Under the pieces are notes generated by a model, which saw only the letters and a program-made list of their open reading frames with translations, did no database searches and was not told the DNA's origin. A stretch of DNA of 64,000 nucleotides from Planococcus glaciei (lineage in GTDB: Bacteria > Bacillota > Bacilli > Bacillales_A > Planococcaceae). Below are positions 44,364 to 53,910 of the stretch, one piece after another; the first letter of the stretch is position 1, and the number at the start of each line of letters is the position of its first letter. Made by a program: the position numbers and the translations under genes. The stretch is from positions 372,001 through 436,000 of the forward strand of contig NZ_FNDC01000001.1 in the NCBI RefSeq assembly GCF_900099655.1, given 5' to 3'.

Positions 44364-44789
44364 TTAGTCTGTAATCCATTGAATAGCCGTTTCTTTTGAA
44401 TCCACTTGTCTGCTTTCCAGGATGATTGTCAGGTCCCCATGCAGCAGAACCGCCTTTTCGTAGCTTTTAATCACTTCTTCTTCGATATTCTTTCCATGCA
44501 ACAGGCCTAATCGGCAGCCGTTTTCCGCTGCCAGCTCCGAGCCGATTTCCCCTACTTTTTTTAAGTAATTGTGATCAAAGTTTATTTCGAACCGGCCGGA
44601 CTGGCCAACTCCTTCTACTGCTTTATTATCGAGAATGACGATTTCAGGCTTCGGAAGAGCCGGTGCCTGGGAAAAGGCACGGAAGCAGATTTGGGCCAGT
44701 GTATTTACGTGGATCAACGGCTGGCTGCCAGTCGCATGCAGGTCTTCTTCCGTATTTTTGTAAATCGTAAATGGATAAGCAATTTCCAT
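44364..44789 (-). CDS. Hypothetical protein, 141 residues, first gene of ABC exporter operon
   Basis: ATG at 44789 with GAGGAGG about 7 nt upstream. Soluble alpha/beta protein with no membrane segment; I do not recognise the family. The motif ILDNKAVEG and a conserved-looking FEINFDHNYLKKVGEIG occur mid-protein. It is 13 bp before the microprotein gene, so it is probably co-transcribed with the exporter. Confidence 0.75.
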   Translation of the reverse strand: MEIAYPFTIYKNTEEDLHATGSQPLIHVNTLAQICFRAFSQAPALPKPEIVILDNKAVEGVGQSGRFEINFDHNYLKKVGEIGSELAAENGCRLGLLHGKNIEEEVIKSYEKAVLLHGDLTIILESRQVDSKETAIQWITD

Positions 44790-45046
44790 CTCTCTCCTCC
44801 TCTCCAGCATCTTTTCAGGTTTCTGTTTTAACTATAGAGAAAAGAGAAAGTTGAAAGGAACAGGTAAAAATCAGCTTTCTAATTTGAAATAAAGCCACTT
44901 TCCCCTTAGTCTTTTTAACTTAAATCCCTTAATTTGGAATAAAACTCACTTTTACTACTGAGAAAGATTTCCAAATATCAAATTATCGTTATATAATGGA
45001 AGTATGAACATTCAGAGATAGACAGCGACAGGAAAAGAGGGAGAGA

Positions 45047-46303
45047 ATGGCAGTAGGAGAACGGATACGCCAGATTCGCATACATAAAGGGTTGACCCAA
45101 ACAGAGCTGATCCAAGGGATTTGTTCGAATACATACATAAGCAATATCGAAAGCGGCAAAGCCAAGCCTTCCTATTCCTTTATCCTGAAAATCGCCAAGG
45201 TATTGGAAGTAGAGCCGGACTTTCTGCTGCAGTTGAACCAGCAGAATATCGAAACGGATGTACAGCGGATTTACGAGGAGTTTATTCAATCGGAGAAAAT
45301 CGTTTCCCAGGACCTTGCTTTATTGAAGCTGCAAGCAAAGGAAAACCATTCAAATTCGACCTTGATTAAAATCTATTATGTCTTGATTTGGTACTACATC
45401 AAACACGATATGAAAGAAGTGCATCAGCTGGTGGAACAAGCCAAGAACATTGTTTCAACTGACCATTCCAGTGCGGAGAACGAAATTTCCTATTACTTCT
45501 ATTGCATGGCGAAGTATTACTATGAAAACAAGGATTATTCAGAAGCCGCATTCTATGCCGCACTTTACACGGATTCCTTGAAGGATGAAGCAGGGTCGGT
45601 GCGGGAAGCGAAAGCTTATTTGAATTTGGCGCAAGCCCGGGGGAAAATTGATGAGGATTTAGAGCTTTCAAGAACCTATATCAGAAAAGCCCTGCAGATT
45701 TTTAAAAAACATGATGCCAAAACCGGAATTGGGCATTCCCTCTCTCAACTGGCCATTCAGCTTCACGTCAATGATTTCTACGATGAATCATTGGAAGTCC
45801 TGAAGGAACTTTCAGTGTTTGCCGAAGAGTTTAACAAAGAATATTACGCTCCAGTTATCGAATATAACTATGGAAGAGTTTATCAAAAACTTGGGAAATT
45901 CGATCAAGCCACTGAACACCTGTTAAAGAGCATGGAGTATGATTTGAAAGCCAATAGAGAAGAGCTGACCATTCACGCCAATAAAGTATTGGCAGAAATC
46001 AATATCGAACAAAAGAATTGGAAAGAAGCGGATGCGTATTTAACGAAATGTTTTCATTTGACCGCTGCCTACAATCTGCCTAATTCGCATATTCAGATTT
46101 TGCATTTAAAAGCACAAATCCATAAAGCCCGGTTTGATTTTCCATCCTATGAAAAGGAATTGCAGCAGGCGGTCCAGCTGGCACAGGAAGGAAATTACCC
46201 ATTGCTCATCAAAAATATCAGCATCGAACTCGCCGAACATTATCAAGAGGCCCGTGCCTATAAGATGGCGGCCAAGTATTATCAAATCGCGCTTTTTCGC
46301 TGA
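45047..46303 (+). CDS. RNPP-family (NprR/PlcR-like) quorum-sensing type regulator with TPR repeats
   Basis: 418 residues, the length of NprR. N-terminal XRE helix-turn-helix (residues 4-60: GERIRQIRIHKGLTQTELIQG ... YISNIESGKAKPS), then a linker and about eight TPR-like helix pairs (from about 95 to the end) that form the peptide-binding solenoid in this family. RNPP regulators normally respond to a small exported peptide encoded next to them; I cannot find a convincing pheromone gene after this stop. GAGGGAGAG ribosome site. Confidence 0.88.
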   Translation: MAVGERIRQIRIHKGLTQTELIQGICSNTYISNIESGKAKPSYSFILKIAKVLEVEPDFLLQLNQQNIETDVQRIYEEFIQSEKIVSQDLALLKLQAKENHSNSTLIKIYYVLIWYYIKHDMKEVHQLVEQAKNIVSTDHSSAENEISYYFYCMAKYYYENKDYSEAAFYAALYTDSLKDEAGSVREAKAYLNLAQARGKIDEDLELSRTYIRKALQIFKKHDAKTGIGHSLSQLAIQLHVNDFYDESLEVLKELSVFAEEFNKEYYAPVIEYNYGRVYQKLGKFDQATEHLLKSMEYDLKANREELTIHANKVLAEINIEQKNWKEADAYLTKCFHLTAAYNLPNSHIQILHLKAQIHKARFDFPSYEKELQQAVQLAQEGNYPLLIKNISIELAEHYQEARAYKMAAKYYQIALFR

Positions 46304-46326
46304 ATTGCTTCTTACACATGGGTATC

Positions 46327-46376
46327 AAAAAGCCCCCTGAAAGTTAGGCTGAAACCTAATTTCCAGGGGGCTTTTC
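46327..46376. terminator. Bidirectional terminator
   Basis: AAAAGCCCCCTG and CAGGGGGCTTTT form a strong stem between convergent genes. Confidence 0.88.
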
Positions 46377-46413
46377 AGTGTTCTTTTGAACGGGCTCAAA
46401 TTATGGCCGCTAG

Positions 46414-46986
46414 TTATTTCACTGCATCTACCGGGCGGTACTGTTCGGACACGGCAAAACGGTCTTCCATTAGCACGTACGGATGGGTTTCCATCAAAAT
46501 CGTTTGAAGGTGTTCCGGCATCTGCTTTTTTTCGTAGGCGCAAATCAGCGGGAACGAATATGCATTGACCGCTTCGTCCACAATTTTCTCGAAATCCTCG
46601 ATCAGGTGCAGCGGCTCTTTCACGCTTTCCCACTCGACATGCGCCCAGGAGCGGAAAGCTTGGTTGTTTTCCACATAAGGCTGGATCATCTTCGTGAAGT
46701 ATTCCTGGATGGCTGGCGGATGGTAGCTGCCGCTCGACCAGTAGAACTGGAAGCTGTTGACGTAATGAACCAGCTCCAATTGTTGTGCCGAAAAGCGGGT
46801 GCTCAGTTCTTTTTGGAGCACCCGTGAAACCCGCTCGTTTTCAACAAGCAGGATATGGTCGTTTGCCGCGATTCCGTCTTCTATATAGGTCAAAATTTGG
46901 TTTATGTAGTTTTCCGTTCCATTGAACGCATACAGCACATGGACATTTCGTTCATCCTCAATCAGCTGGTTCATTTCGCTTCTCAT
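46414..46986 (-). CDS. MEDS-domain (DcmR-like sensory) protein
   Basis: 190 residues: HVLYAFNGTENYINQILTYIEDGIAANDHILLVEN at the start, W-A-H-V-E-W-E and the ICAYEKKQMPEHLQTILMETHPYVLM end, the pattern of the MEDS sensory domain found in DcmR and in anti-sigma-factor-like proteins. No DNA-binding or output domain is fused, so it probably acts by protein contact. Monocistronic. Confidence 0.8.
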   Translation of the reverse strand: MRSEMNQLIEDERNVHVLYAFNGTENYINQILTYIEDGIAANDHILLVENERVSRVLQKELSTRFSAQQLELVHYVNSFQFYWSSGSYHPPAIQEYFTKMIQPYVENNQAFRSWAHVEWESVKEPLHLIEDFEKIVDEAVNAYSFPLICAYEKKQMPEHLQTILMETHPYVLMEDRFAVSEQYRPVDAVK

Positions 46987-47282
46987 TCGCTTTCCCTTCT
47001 TTCCAACAAAGTTCGGAAACCATAAAAATCATCAATTCAAGAGACGGAAGCTATTAAAATCACCTTTATTTCATCAAATTTCCAGAAGACTTTCGGTGGA
47101 TTTTTACTATACCATATTGCTTTCTTATTTAAAAACCTTTAGTTTAGGATATTTCCCGCTCCTTTATGCAGACATTAAAAAGAGAAGCAGCTTGAACCCA
47201 AGCCCTCCTCCAGTCATGTATCTTCTCATTATCCTAAATCCGGAAAACCCTTGGCCGAAACTTCACCTCAGCCCGTTTTCCA
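46987..47282. other. 296-bp intergenic stretch, nothing recognised
   Basis: AT-rich; presumably holds the MEDS-protein promoter. I see no gene or clear hairpin. Confidence 0.4.
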
Positions 47283-48290
47283 TTAAACCCGCTCATATAA
47301 ATCCATGGACTTTGACCGGTAAGCCGGGAAAAATTCCGTTTCTTCCTGTAGATCGAGCCCGGCACATAATTCTTGGTAGACGGTGCTGTTCCAGATTTTG
47401 CGTCCTGTATAGAATTTAAAGGCGGTCTGTCTGCCGAATTGCTTTTTGAAGACAAATAGATTGTCATCCGCACTGTTCGTTCTTCCGCCGCCGCCGTGGA
47501 TGACGTCGATGCCATGTTCTTTTGCCCAAAGCGTTAAGCCATAGTTCAAAATCGAAGCCGGCGAGAAACAATTGAATTCCGACAACGTTCCCGACAAATG
47601 TGTGTGTGCCAGGTTTTTATAGACGAAGTTCAAGCCGGCGCCGATGACGCGACCCTCGTACAGCACTTCCACCAGCAGCACATTTTCACCTAACAGGTGG
47701 ATCAGTTGATCGAAATACTCGTCTCCGAAAAAGTAATACGTATCGGCATGATTGCGCTCCATCGTCGCGTAATAGATGTTCTTGAATTCACTCAAGTCGC
47801 TTGGGTTTCGGGTCACGCGGTATTCCACGCCCGCTTTTAGGGCTTGGCGGATATTTTTTCGGGCAGATTTTGAGAACTCCACTTCCACCGGATGGTCATG
47901 GTCCTTCAGGTTGGTGCCGACCGTGTCGCGCACATGCGCCACATCGTAGCAGGCCAGAAAATCTTCCGCATTGTTCAGGACGGGATGGAAGCGGATAAAC
48001 TCACTGACGATCCGCCGCTCGGTGCAGTATTCCTGGAAAGCATCTTCAAACGCTCCAACTAGCTCCGCCTTCCGCCCCTCTTCACAATGCAGGATTTGCG
48101 GCCCGCCGTAACCGTAAGGCGTCACCAGATCGTAGTACGTTTCGCCGCGAACCGGCAGCGGGATCTCCCGCATGATAAACGAATGCTTTACGGTTCCGTA
48201 CATATGCTGGAAGGTAAAAACCTGAAAAATCCCTTTTTCGATTTTTTCAAACAACCGGCCATACTTTTCCTCAAAATAAATATCCTGCAT
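47283..48290 (-). CDS. GNAT/FemAB-like acyl- or aminoacyltransferase
   Basis: 335 residues from the ATG at 48290 (GGGGTG 7 nt upstream). The C-terminal half has the pattern SKSARKNIRQALKAGVEYRV, FYATMERN-like YYATMERNHADTYY, and VLYEGRVIGAGLNFVYKN with HLSGTLSE, typical of the double-GNAT fold of FemAB and BioF2-like peptidoglycan or lipid-linked transferases. Function and substrate are not clear. It carries no membrane segment. Confidence 0.8.
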   Translation of the reverse strand: MQDIYFEEKYGRLFEKIEKGIFQVFTFQHMYGTVKHSFIMREIPLPVRGETYYDLVTPYGYGGPQILHCEEGRKAELVGAFEDAFQEYCTERRIVSEFIRFHPVLNNAEDFLACYDVAHVRDTVGTNLKDHDHPVEVEFSKSARKNIRQALKAGVEYRVTRNPSDLSEFKNIYYATMERNHADTYYFFGDEYFDQLIHLLGENVLLVEVLYEGRVIGAGLNFVYKNLAHTHLSGTLSEFNCFSPASILNYGLTLWAKEHGIDVIHGGGGRTNSADDNLFVFKKQFGRQTAFKFYTGRKIWNSTVYQELCAGLDLQEETEFFPAYRSKSMDLYERV

Positions 48291-48692
48291 CCCAACGCAC
48301 CCCTTTTCTCTGAACATGAACGGCCTCTCCTGCATCTCCAGCTTAAGAGACTTGTCTATATTCCATATGGTACAAAAGTTAAGTGAAAATCAGGTGAAAT
48401 TTAAGGGGTGCTTTAAAGTTTTTAAAATAAAATTTATTAACGTATAAAATTTCCTTACAAGGCTTATCCAGTAACCTTTTATGACTAAGTGATGATCATC
48501 GTAATATCCATCGTTCTGTTTACTCCAACTAGACACATGAGGGCGGCTCATTCAATTTATCTGGACCTTCATTGAACACTTGTAATCGATTTATTAATTG
48601 ATAAAATAAAAATGAAATATTAATAATAAAAACAGAATATTAATAAAAAACATTTTCATTTGCTTGATGACAAAAGTTAAAGGAGGCAGCTC
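48291..48692. other. 402-bp AT-rich intergenic region
   Basis: Holds AT-rich near-repeats (ATATTAATAA and ATATTAATAAAAAAC around 48616-48650) and, just before 48693, the AAAGGAGG site of the next gene. No gene seen. Confidence 0.4.
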
Positions 48693-49016
48693 ATGTATTA
48701 CATTTGTGCGGCTATAACTTTAATCAGTGCGTCAATCAGTTTGTATTTTTCGGTTTTAACTGTTAGAAAAAGTGAAGGAGAAGGCAAAATTACGGCTTTA
48801 TATGTAACTGCACGCAGCTTTGCTTTAATATGTGTTTCTATCGTGCCTTTCTTTGTCCTTTCAAAGGAGCTAGTGAGCATCACGGCTGCAGCAATGATCC
48901 TAGTACAGTTTTTAGATGGATGGATCGGGATTAAAATCGGGGATAAATTTGAAACGCTGGGGCCATTTATAACTGCGGCTGTGCATTTGGTCGTTTTAAT
49001 TATTTATCTTTCCTGA
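48693..49016 (+). CDS. Small integral membrane protein, 107 residues
   Basis: Strong AAAGGAGG site before the ATG. Four hydrophobic segments (about 3-22, 38-60, 62-80, 85-106) with motif ARSFALICVSIVPF and VQFLDGWIGIKIGD. Similar small four-helix proteins of unknown function are common in Bacillales; I do not give it a family name. Confidence 0.75.
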   Translation: MYYICAAITLISASISLYFSVLTVRKSEGEGKITALYVTARSFALICVSIVPFFVLSKELVSITAAAMILVQFLDGWIGIKIGDKFETLGPFITAAVHLVVLIIYLS

Positions 49017-49099
49017 CAAGTTGCCGTCAAGAGTTAAATCTGATTAGCTACAAGCAAACGAGTGCTTTAATAAAGAACTGAAAATCAGCTCACTATAGT

Positions 49100-49142
49100 A
49101 AAAGGCCGTACTGCAAGTATGAAATCCGCAGTATGGCCTTTT
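49100..49142. terminator. Bidirectional terminator
   Basis: AAAAGGCCGTACTGC and GCAGTATGGCCTTTT pair between convergent genes. Confidence 0.82.
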
Positions 49143-49157
49143 ACTTTCTGTTGCCTG

Positions 49158-49700
49158 TCATCGGATCACCTTATACCAAATCTCCACTTGCTTGTCGGTC
49201 TCAATGGTATGAATTTTTTCCAAATCGATTTCAAGCTCTTCCAGCTGTTCAAACAGACGGAGCCCTTTTCCAAGAATGATGGGCGCTATTGCCATTTGCA
49301 GCTCTTCCACCAATCCGGCTTTGAGCGCCTGCCGGAAAACATCCGCCCCGAGAATCAGCACATCTTTTTCCCCCGCCGCTTCCTTTGCTTGCCGGACTGC
49401 ACTTTCAACGCCGTCCGTGACAAAGGTGAACGTCAACTGGTCGTTTTCCTTTGGATGCTTTTCCGGCGGGTGGTGCGTCACCACAAAGATCGGCACCTGA
49501 AACTCGTAGTCTGCGGCGTAGGAATCCGCATCTGCCAAATCAAACGTGCGGCGCCCGAATATGACCGCTCCCGTCCTTGCCATCATGTCGTTGATTTCCT
49601 CGTTTGGCTCAAAACTGGCATACAGCTTGTTCATTCCTCCCTCACGGTCGTTGACGAATCCATCAAGCGACATGACCATGCCAAAACAGACTTTTGCCAT
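49158..49700 (-). CDS. RibD C-terminal-like dihydrofolate reductase family protein
   Basis: 180 residues: VCFGMVMSLDGFVNDREGG at the start, MARTGAVIFGRRTFD, DVLILGADVFRQALKAGLVEELQMAIAPIILGKGLRLF in the second half. This is the stand-alone RibD/DHFR-like reductase family; substrate is unknown. GGGAGGGG site before the ATG. Confidence 0.9.
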   Translation of the reverse strand: MAKVCFGMVMSLDGFVNDREGGMNKLYASFEPNEEINDMMARTGAVIFGRRTFDLADADSYAADYEFQVPIFVVTHHPPEKHPKENDQLTFTFVTDGVESAVRQAKEAAGEKDVLILGADVFRQALKAGLVEELQMAIAPIILGKGLRLFEQLEELEIDLEKIHTIETDKQVEIWYKVIR

Positions 49701-49730
49701 ACTGTCCCCTCCCTTTTCTCCGTTTAGTTA

Positions 49731-50031
49731 AGACTGCGTGATTGGCTAACAGCAGCGCCTTCGTTTTATTTCTTGCTAGTAGATTCCTTGCCGCAGCCGG
49801 TTTTTCCTGCTTTGTTAACCAAAGCCATTATCATTGAAGGCAAGTGGATGCACCCTGCACTCATACTTCGACATTTTAAAGACGACCACCGTGCCGAAAT
49901 CCCTCGCCCTGAAAAAATTCTGAAAAAAGGAATCTTTTAATTGATTTCTTTGAAGAACCATATTATAGTTAGTTCAATAAATTATAATTTATCGATAAAT
50001 AATTTTTATAAAAAGGAAAAGAGGAAAAAAA
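49731..50031. other. 301-bp intergenic region with promoter of the ArsR-MFS operon
   Basis: AT-rich near the end, with AAAAGGAAAAGAGG before the next ATG. A 30-codon frame at 49848-49940 has no ribosome site. Confidence 0.4.
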
Positions 50032-50610
50032 ATGAACTACGAAATGATCATCGAAACGACTGAGCAGCTTCACGCCTTGTCCCATCCATTGCGGCAGCGG
50101 ATTTTATCCGTCCTGTATTTTGAGGAACTGACCAATAAAGAAATTTCGACAGCGTTGCAAGAGTCTGCGCCGAAAGTGCATTTCCATGTCAAAGAACTTT
50201 TAAATGCGGGAATCATCCGGCTTACGCGGGAAGAAGTAAAGGGTTCGATTGTCGAAAAATATTATACGGCTTCTGCCCGTTCGTTCCGCCTTTCGCCTTC
50301 CCTGGAATTGGCGAAGGCCGATGAACATATGCTTTATGAGTCCACTTTTCACGAGACCTACCGGAATCTGATTGAAAGTGTGGATTATTACGAAGGCTCT
50401 CTGCCCAACTCCTTTATCTCCCAGGAACATTCATGGCTGTCAGACCAGGACATAGCTTCCATCCACGAGCATTTGTCTGCAGTCACTGACATCATGAGCC
50501 GCTCTTCCTCGCATAATCGGAACGGTGCAGATGACCGGAAATTTTATACGTTCAGCAGCTTTTTTCACCCGGCTTCCCCGAAATCCCAAAATAGAGGACC
50601 GGAAGAATGA
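50032..50610 (+). CDS. ArsR-like winged-helix transcriptional regulator
   Basis: 192 residues. Residues 10-85 form a winged helix: LHALSHPLRQRILSVLYFEELTNKEISTALQESAPKVHFHVKELLNAGI, followed by a helical effector or dimerisation part. The stop overlaps the start of the MFS transporter by 4 bp, so it probably regulates that exporter. Confidence 0.88.
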   Translation: MNYEMIIETTEQLHALSHPLRQRILSVLYFEELTNKEISTALQESAPKVHFHVKELLNAGIIRLTREEVKGSIVEKYYTASARSFRLSPSLELAKADEHMLYESTFHETYRNLIESVDYYEGSLPNSFISQEHSWLSDQDIASIHEHLSAVTDIMSRSSSHNRNGADDRKFYTFSSFFHPASPKSQNRGPEE

Positions 50611-51833
50611 GAGGGTATTTTAAGAACAGCCTCTTCTCAAACAAAAATTTCTCCTTTTTCTTCTTTGGGCAGTCCGTTTCGACCATCGGAGACGGATTTC
50701 AGCAAATCGCCCTGATTTACTTGATTTTTGAGCTGGGCGGCAGCGGCAGCGAAATGGCGCTTGCCCTGTTTTTTCTGGTCTTTCCGCGTATTCTTCTGCT
50801 TCTTGTGGGCGGGGTAGCCGTCGACCGCTTAAGTGCAAAGCAGGTCATTTGGGTTTCAGACTTCGCCAGGTTTGCCATAATGGCGGCACTGATTTTATTT
50901 TTGGTTTCTGATTCCTTGTCCTTTCCCTTGCTTTATCTTTTGCTTTCTTTGTCTGGTGTTGCCAGCGGCTTTTTCTATCCGGCGTTCAATACGATAGTTC
51001 CTTCCGTGGTGGAAACAAAAGATTTGGAAAAGGCCAATGCATGGGTCCAATCGATTTCCCAAACGGCCATCTTCATCGGTCCTCCCCTGGCCGGATTGGT
51101 CGTAGGGCTTTATGGAGTAGAAGCTGGTTTCCTCATAAATGCAGTGTCTTATTTGATCGGCGCTATAACTGGAATCATGGTCAGTGTGAACAAGGAACTT
51201 TCCACTAAAGTGAAAGATTCCCGTCTCTTGGCGGATTTTGCGGAAGGGTTTCAGCAAGTCTGGAAGACCAAGTGGCTCCGAACGGTGCTGCTGGTGGATT
51301 TGGTAGGGGGACTTGTGGTCGTCGGGCCGATGCAGATCACCTTGCTGCTTTATGCGCGGGAAAGCTTTCATCTGGCACCTTCACAGATGGGATTCGTCTT
51401 GGCTGCTTTTGGAGCGGGTTCGGTCATCGGCATGATGTTCATTGCCAAATTACAGCCGAAACACAAAACACTTCGTTCGTTTTACTGGCTTGAACTCCTG
51501 CAGGGATTGATCATGTTCTTACTAGCCCTCCCTTCCGTATGGATTGTGATGCTGTCTTTGGCGGCCATCGGGATTTTGAATGGCATATCAAGCGTGATCA
51601 TCATTTCAAAGATCCAGGCCAATGTCCCGAAGGCAAGGCTTGGCAGAACGATGAGCATCGTCTCGCTGGCGGCTTTCGGCGCAGTGCCGATTTCTCAGTT
51701 AGCCACAGGATGGCTGTCGGACCTTGTTCCCTATGCATTTGTTTTTGTTTTGGCTTCCACGCTGCTGTTCTTCAGCGGATTGATGGGGTTGATTGTGTAC
51801 AGCAAACAACGCGTGGAAGAGGCTGTTGTTTGA
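50607..51833 (+). CDS. MFS transporter (drug/exporter-like)
   Basis: 408 residues, about 12 membrane helices, with the motif A-like VAVDRLSAKQVIWVSD between helices 2 and 3 and TIGDGFQQIALIYLIFELGGSGSEMAL at the start, as in the enterobactin/macrolide-type exporters (MFS_3). It is coupled to the ArsR-like gene. Substrate is not readable from the sequence. Confidence 0.9.
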   Translation: MRGYFKNSLFSNKNFSFFFFGQSVSTIGDGFQQIALIYLIFELGGSGSEMALALFFLVFPRILLLLVGGVAVDRLSAKQVIWVSDFARFAIMAALILFLVSDSLSFPLLYLLLSLSGVASGFFYPAFNTIVPSVVETKDLEKANAWVQSISQTAIFIGPPLAGLVVGLYGVEAGFLINAVSYLIGAITGIMVSVNKELSTKVKDSRLLADFAEGFQQVWKTKWLRTVLLVDLVGGLVVVGPMQITLLLYARESFHLAPSQMGFVLAAFGAGSVIGMMFIAKLQPKHKTLRSFYWLELLQGLIMFLLALPSVWIVMLSLAAIGILNGISSVIIISKIQANVPKARLGRTMSIVSLAAFGAVPISQLATGWLSDLVPYAFVFVLASTLLFFSGLMGLIVYSKQRVEEAVV

Positions 51834-51855
51834 CCAGCTCCGTTTCCAATCATCG

Positions 51856-51902
51856 AAAAACCGCACCCGAATTGCCAACTGGCAGTACGGGTGCGGTTTT
51901 TC
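51856..51902. terminator. Bidirectional terminator
   Basis: AAAAACCGCACCC and GGGTGCGGTTTTT stem between convergent genes. Confidence 0.88.
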
Positions 51903-51933
51903 TAAATCAGGAGGGCATAATGCGGACGTCACC

Positions 51934-52278
51934 TCATTTTATATTAAGGAAAATCGCGAACGATAAGAGTGCAAGAACAAGTATACTTTTTACCTTCTCC
52001 TCTTTCCATTGATGGAACGTGTTGAATATGCCTCCTAAAACCACTAAACCTATTCCGATTATTTTAAGTATGCCTACACCGATCACTGATTCTGCGTGCA
52101 ACAAGAAAATACCGGACAAGATAAACCCGAAGGTGGAGATGAAGCGCCATGAACTGAAATCACTCCTCACATCTTCTTTATCCTCTGCGCTCATTTTCCA
52201 GTATGCCCTGCCAACCACGATCAGCGGGATTCCCCACCCAACGAGGAAATATACGAGCGCATCCGTGTTTACATCCAA
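51934..52278 (-). CDS. Hypothetical membrane protein, 114 residues
   Basis: Four hydrophobic segments (about 5-25, 48-62, 66-84 and 95-112) and a charged cytoplasmic loop. The start directly follows the stop of the 63-residue zinc-finger gene, so they are an operon. No family recognised. Confidence 0.75.
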   Translation of the reverse strand: MDVNTDALVYFLVGWGIPLIVVGRAYWKMSAEDKEDVRSDFSSWRFISTFGFILSGIFLLHAESVIGVGILKIIGIGLVVLGGIFNTFHQWKEEKVKSILVLALLSFAIFLNIK

Positions 52279-52470
52279 TTACCGTCCCTCCCCTCCAGAA
52301 ACATCCGAAATACAAGCTTCGCAAATGAATTCCCCTTCGTTCTTTAAGTAAGCTTTCACTTCAGTAAATCCTTTTCTTTTGGGAAAGCGCATTTTAATGA
52401 AGACGACTTCATCCCCTTCAATTTCCTTATCGCATGAAGCGCATTTGGGTTTTTCGTTGAACAAGGTCAT
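52279..52470 (-). CDS. Small zinc-ribbon protein, 63 residues
   Basis: Two CxxC knuckles (CASC near 11-14 and CEAC near 51-54) frame a small beta domain. Homologues are sometimes mis-labelled as Fe3+-hydroxamate transporter components; this one has no transport feature. Operon with the following membrane protein. Confidence 0.8.
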   Translation of the reverse strand: MTLFNEKPKCASCDKEIEGDEVVFIKMRFPKRKGFTEVKAYLKNEGEFICEACISDVSGGEGR

Positions 52471-52551
52471 CGCCTCCAGCTATTGTTCTTAAAATCGGCC
52501 TCTTAAACAAACCTGCATGTGAAGCATAACTTGATTGCACTCATAAACACT

Positions 52552-53010
52552 TCACAGCAACTGCAGTTCTCTAAGCGCACTGGACATTTCACTTCTTGTA
52601 ACGGAAATCTTATTCTTAAGGTGTTCATTTTCCCAGACTTCGTCACTAAAAAAGCTTTTAAACGATTGGTTTTTCTCCCTTGGCACGACATGCATATGGT
52701 AGTGAGTTAATTCATCTACCCCTCCGCCGTTTTGGCAAATCGTGATTCCATAAGGGCTGTATAACTTTTTAATCGTTTTTGAAAGCAATTGAGCAGCGTT
52801 CATGACGGCAACCGCTGTTTCTGCATCAAAGTCATCCACATAGCGAAAATGTTTTTTCGGCAATATCAAAGTATGCCCTTCATTGAACGGATCGTGGTCC
52901 AATATGCACGTGACAAAGTCATCTTCGTAAACTATATTCACCGGCAACTTTTTATTTGCTAAAGAACAACCCAGACATTCTTCATCGTTGCGCACTTGAT
53001 TACTTCCCAT
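52552..53010 (-). CDS. HIT-family nucleotide hydrolase/transferase
   Basis: 152 residues. N-terminal CLGCSLANKKL zinc-like motif, VYEDDFVTCILDHDPFNEGHTLILPKKHF, and the histidine triad HYHMHVVP (HxHxH-phi). Likely hydrolyses dinucleotide polyphosphates or aminoacyl-AMP-type substrates. GGGGGG site before the ATG. Confidence 0.9.
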   Translation of the reverse strand: MGSNQVRNDEECLGCSLANKKLPVNIVYEDDFVTCILDHDPFNEGHTLILPKKHFRYVDDFDAETAVAVMNAAQLLSKTIKKLYSPYGITICQNGGGVDELTHYHMHVVPREKNQSFKSFFSDEVWENEHLKNKISVTRSEMSSALRELQLL

Positions 53011-53074
53011 TTAATGAACCCCCCGCAGATAAATTTGCAAAACTGAACAAGAAACAATTGGCCCAGAAGGCTTT

Positions 53075-53803
53075 TTACGGATTCTCAGCAACGACTCGTT
53101 TTAAGTAGCCCTCCGGAACTTCCATCGTTTCCGCTAAATGCCTTGTGTGGTGCTTTCCATCCATCGTTTCAATATCCACCAGAAGCTTGTCGTCGCTGGC
53201 GAGTTGATAAGGTCCATCAAAATTCAACTCAACAGTTTCTCCCTCTTCCAATTCAATAGAAGACGGCAGTTCCTGGCCCTTGTATGAATAGCCCAGCGAC
53301 GCCGCCGAATCGTAATGTCCGATGGTGGTGATGGCCATCGGTTCCGGCGCCGTAAACGCATAGCGGATGCCTTGCTGATCCATGACACCTTCCGCGGCTT
53401 CGTCTTCTTTCAAGACAATAAGCGTCGTTTCAACCGGTTCATAATCCGAATACGTAATCGTGGCAGGCGGAGCACGCCAAGACATTTTCTCGAAGTAATC
53501 AAGTTCTTCCTCTGTTAACCGGATTACGTCTTCCCGCAATTGATAGCCGTCTTGATCAAGCAGGCTTTTTGTTCCGATGGTCTCCCGCGTCGTTCCGGCT
53601 GGATAGAATCCTCTGCCGTCAATTACGGCTTCTTCCAAATGGGTCTCGTCTTTTTTGGTGGTAATATACGAAATCGTTATGGTTTTGTTTGTTTCATTCA
53701 TCTGCGCAGAAACCACGACCGGTTTCTCAATGCTCGCTTTTGGCCATATTATATAAATGCTTACTGTGATAAGAACGGCCAATGCCGCTATCCATTTTTT
53801 CAT
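53075..53803 (-). CDS. Membrane-anchored extracytoplasmic protein of unknown function
   Basis: 242 residues with an N-terminal hydrophobic anchor (residues 4-22) and an exported beta-rich acidic domain. No lipobox and no family I recognise with confidence. It lies near a lipoprotein gene in the same orientation, so a shared surface role is possible. Confidence 0.7.
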   Translation of the reverse strand: MKKWIAALAVLITVSIYIIWPKASIEKPVVVSAQMNETNKTITISYITTKKDETHLEEAVIDGRGFYPAGTTRETIGTKSLLDQDGYQLREDVIRLTEEELDYFEKMSWRAPPATITYSDYEPVETTLIVLKEDEAAEGVMDQQGIRYAFTAPEPMAITTIGHYDSAASLGYSYKGQELPSSIELEEGETVELNFDGPYQLASDDKLLVDIETMDGKHHTRHLAETMEVPEGYLKRVVAENP

Positions 53804-53910
53804 GCTAAAACCTCTTTCTTTTTCCTTCTAATTGTATTAAGTGGCAGAACCTGGATATTTTCATTCCTCTTTGTAAAGAGGAATGAAACTATCTTAAAAT
53901 AGAAATCAGA

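Noticed and set aside
46304..46330. 9-codon frame as a pheromone gene for the RNPP regulator
   Set aside because: No ribosome site, no export signal, and it runs into the terminator.
49848..49940. 30-codon frame with plausible residues before the ArsR-like gene
   Set aside because: No ribosome site and too short to support; kept as intergenic.
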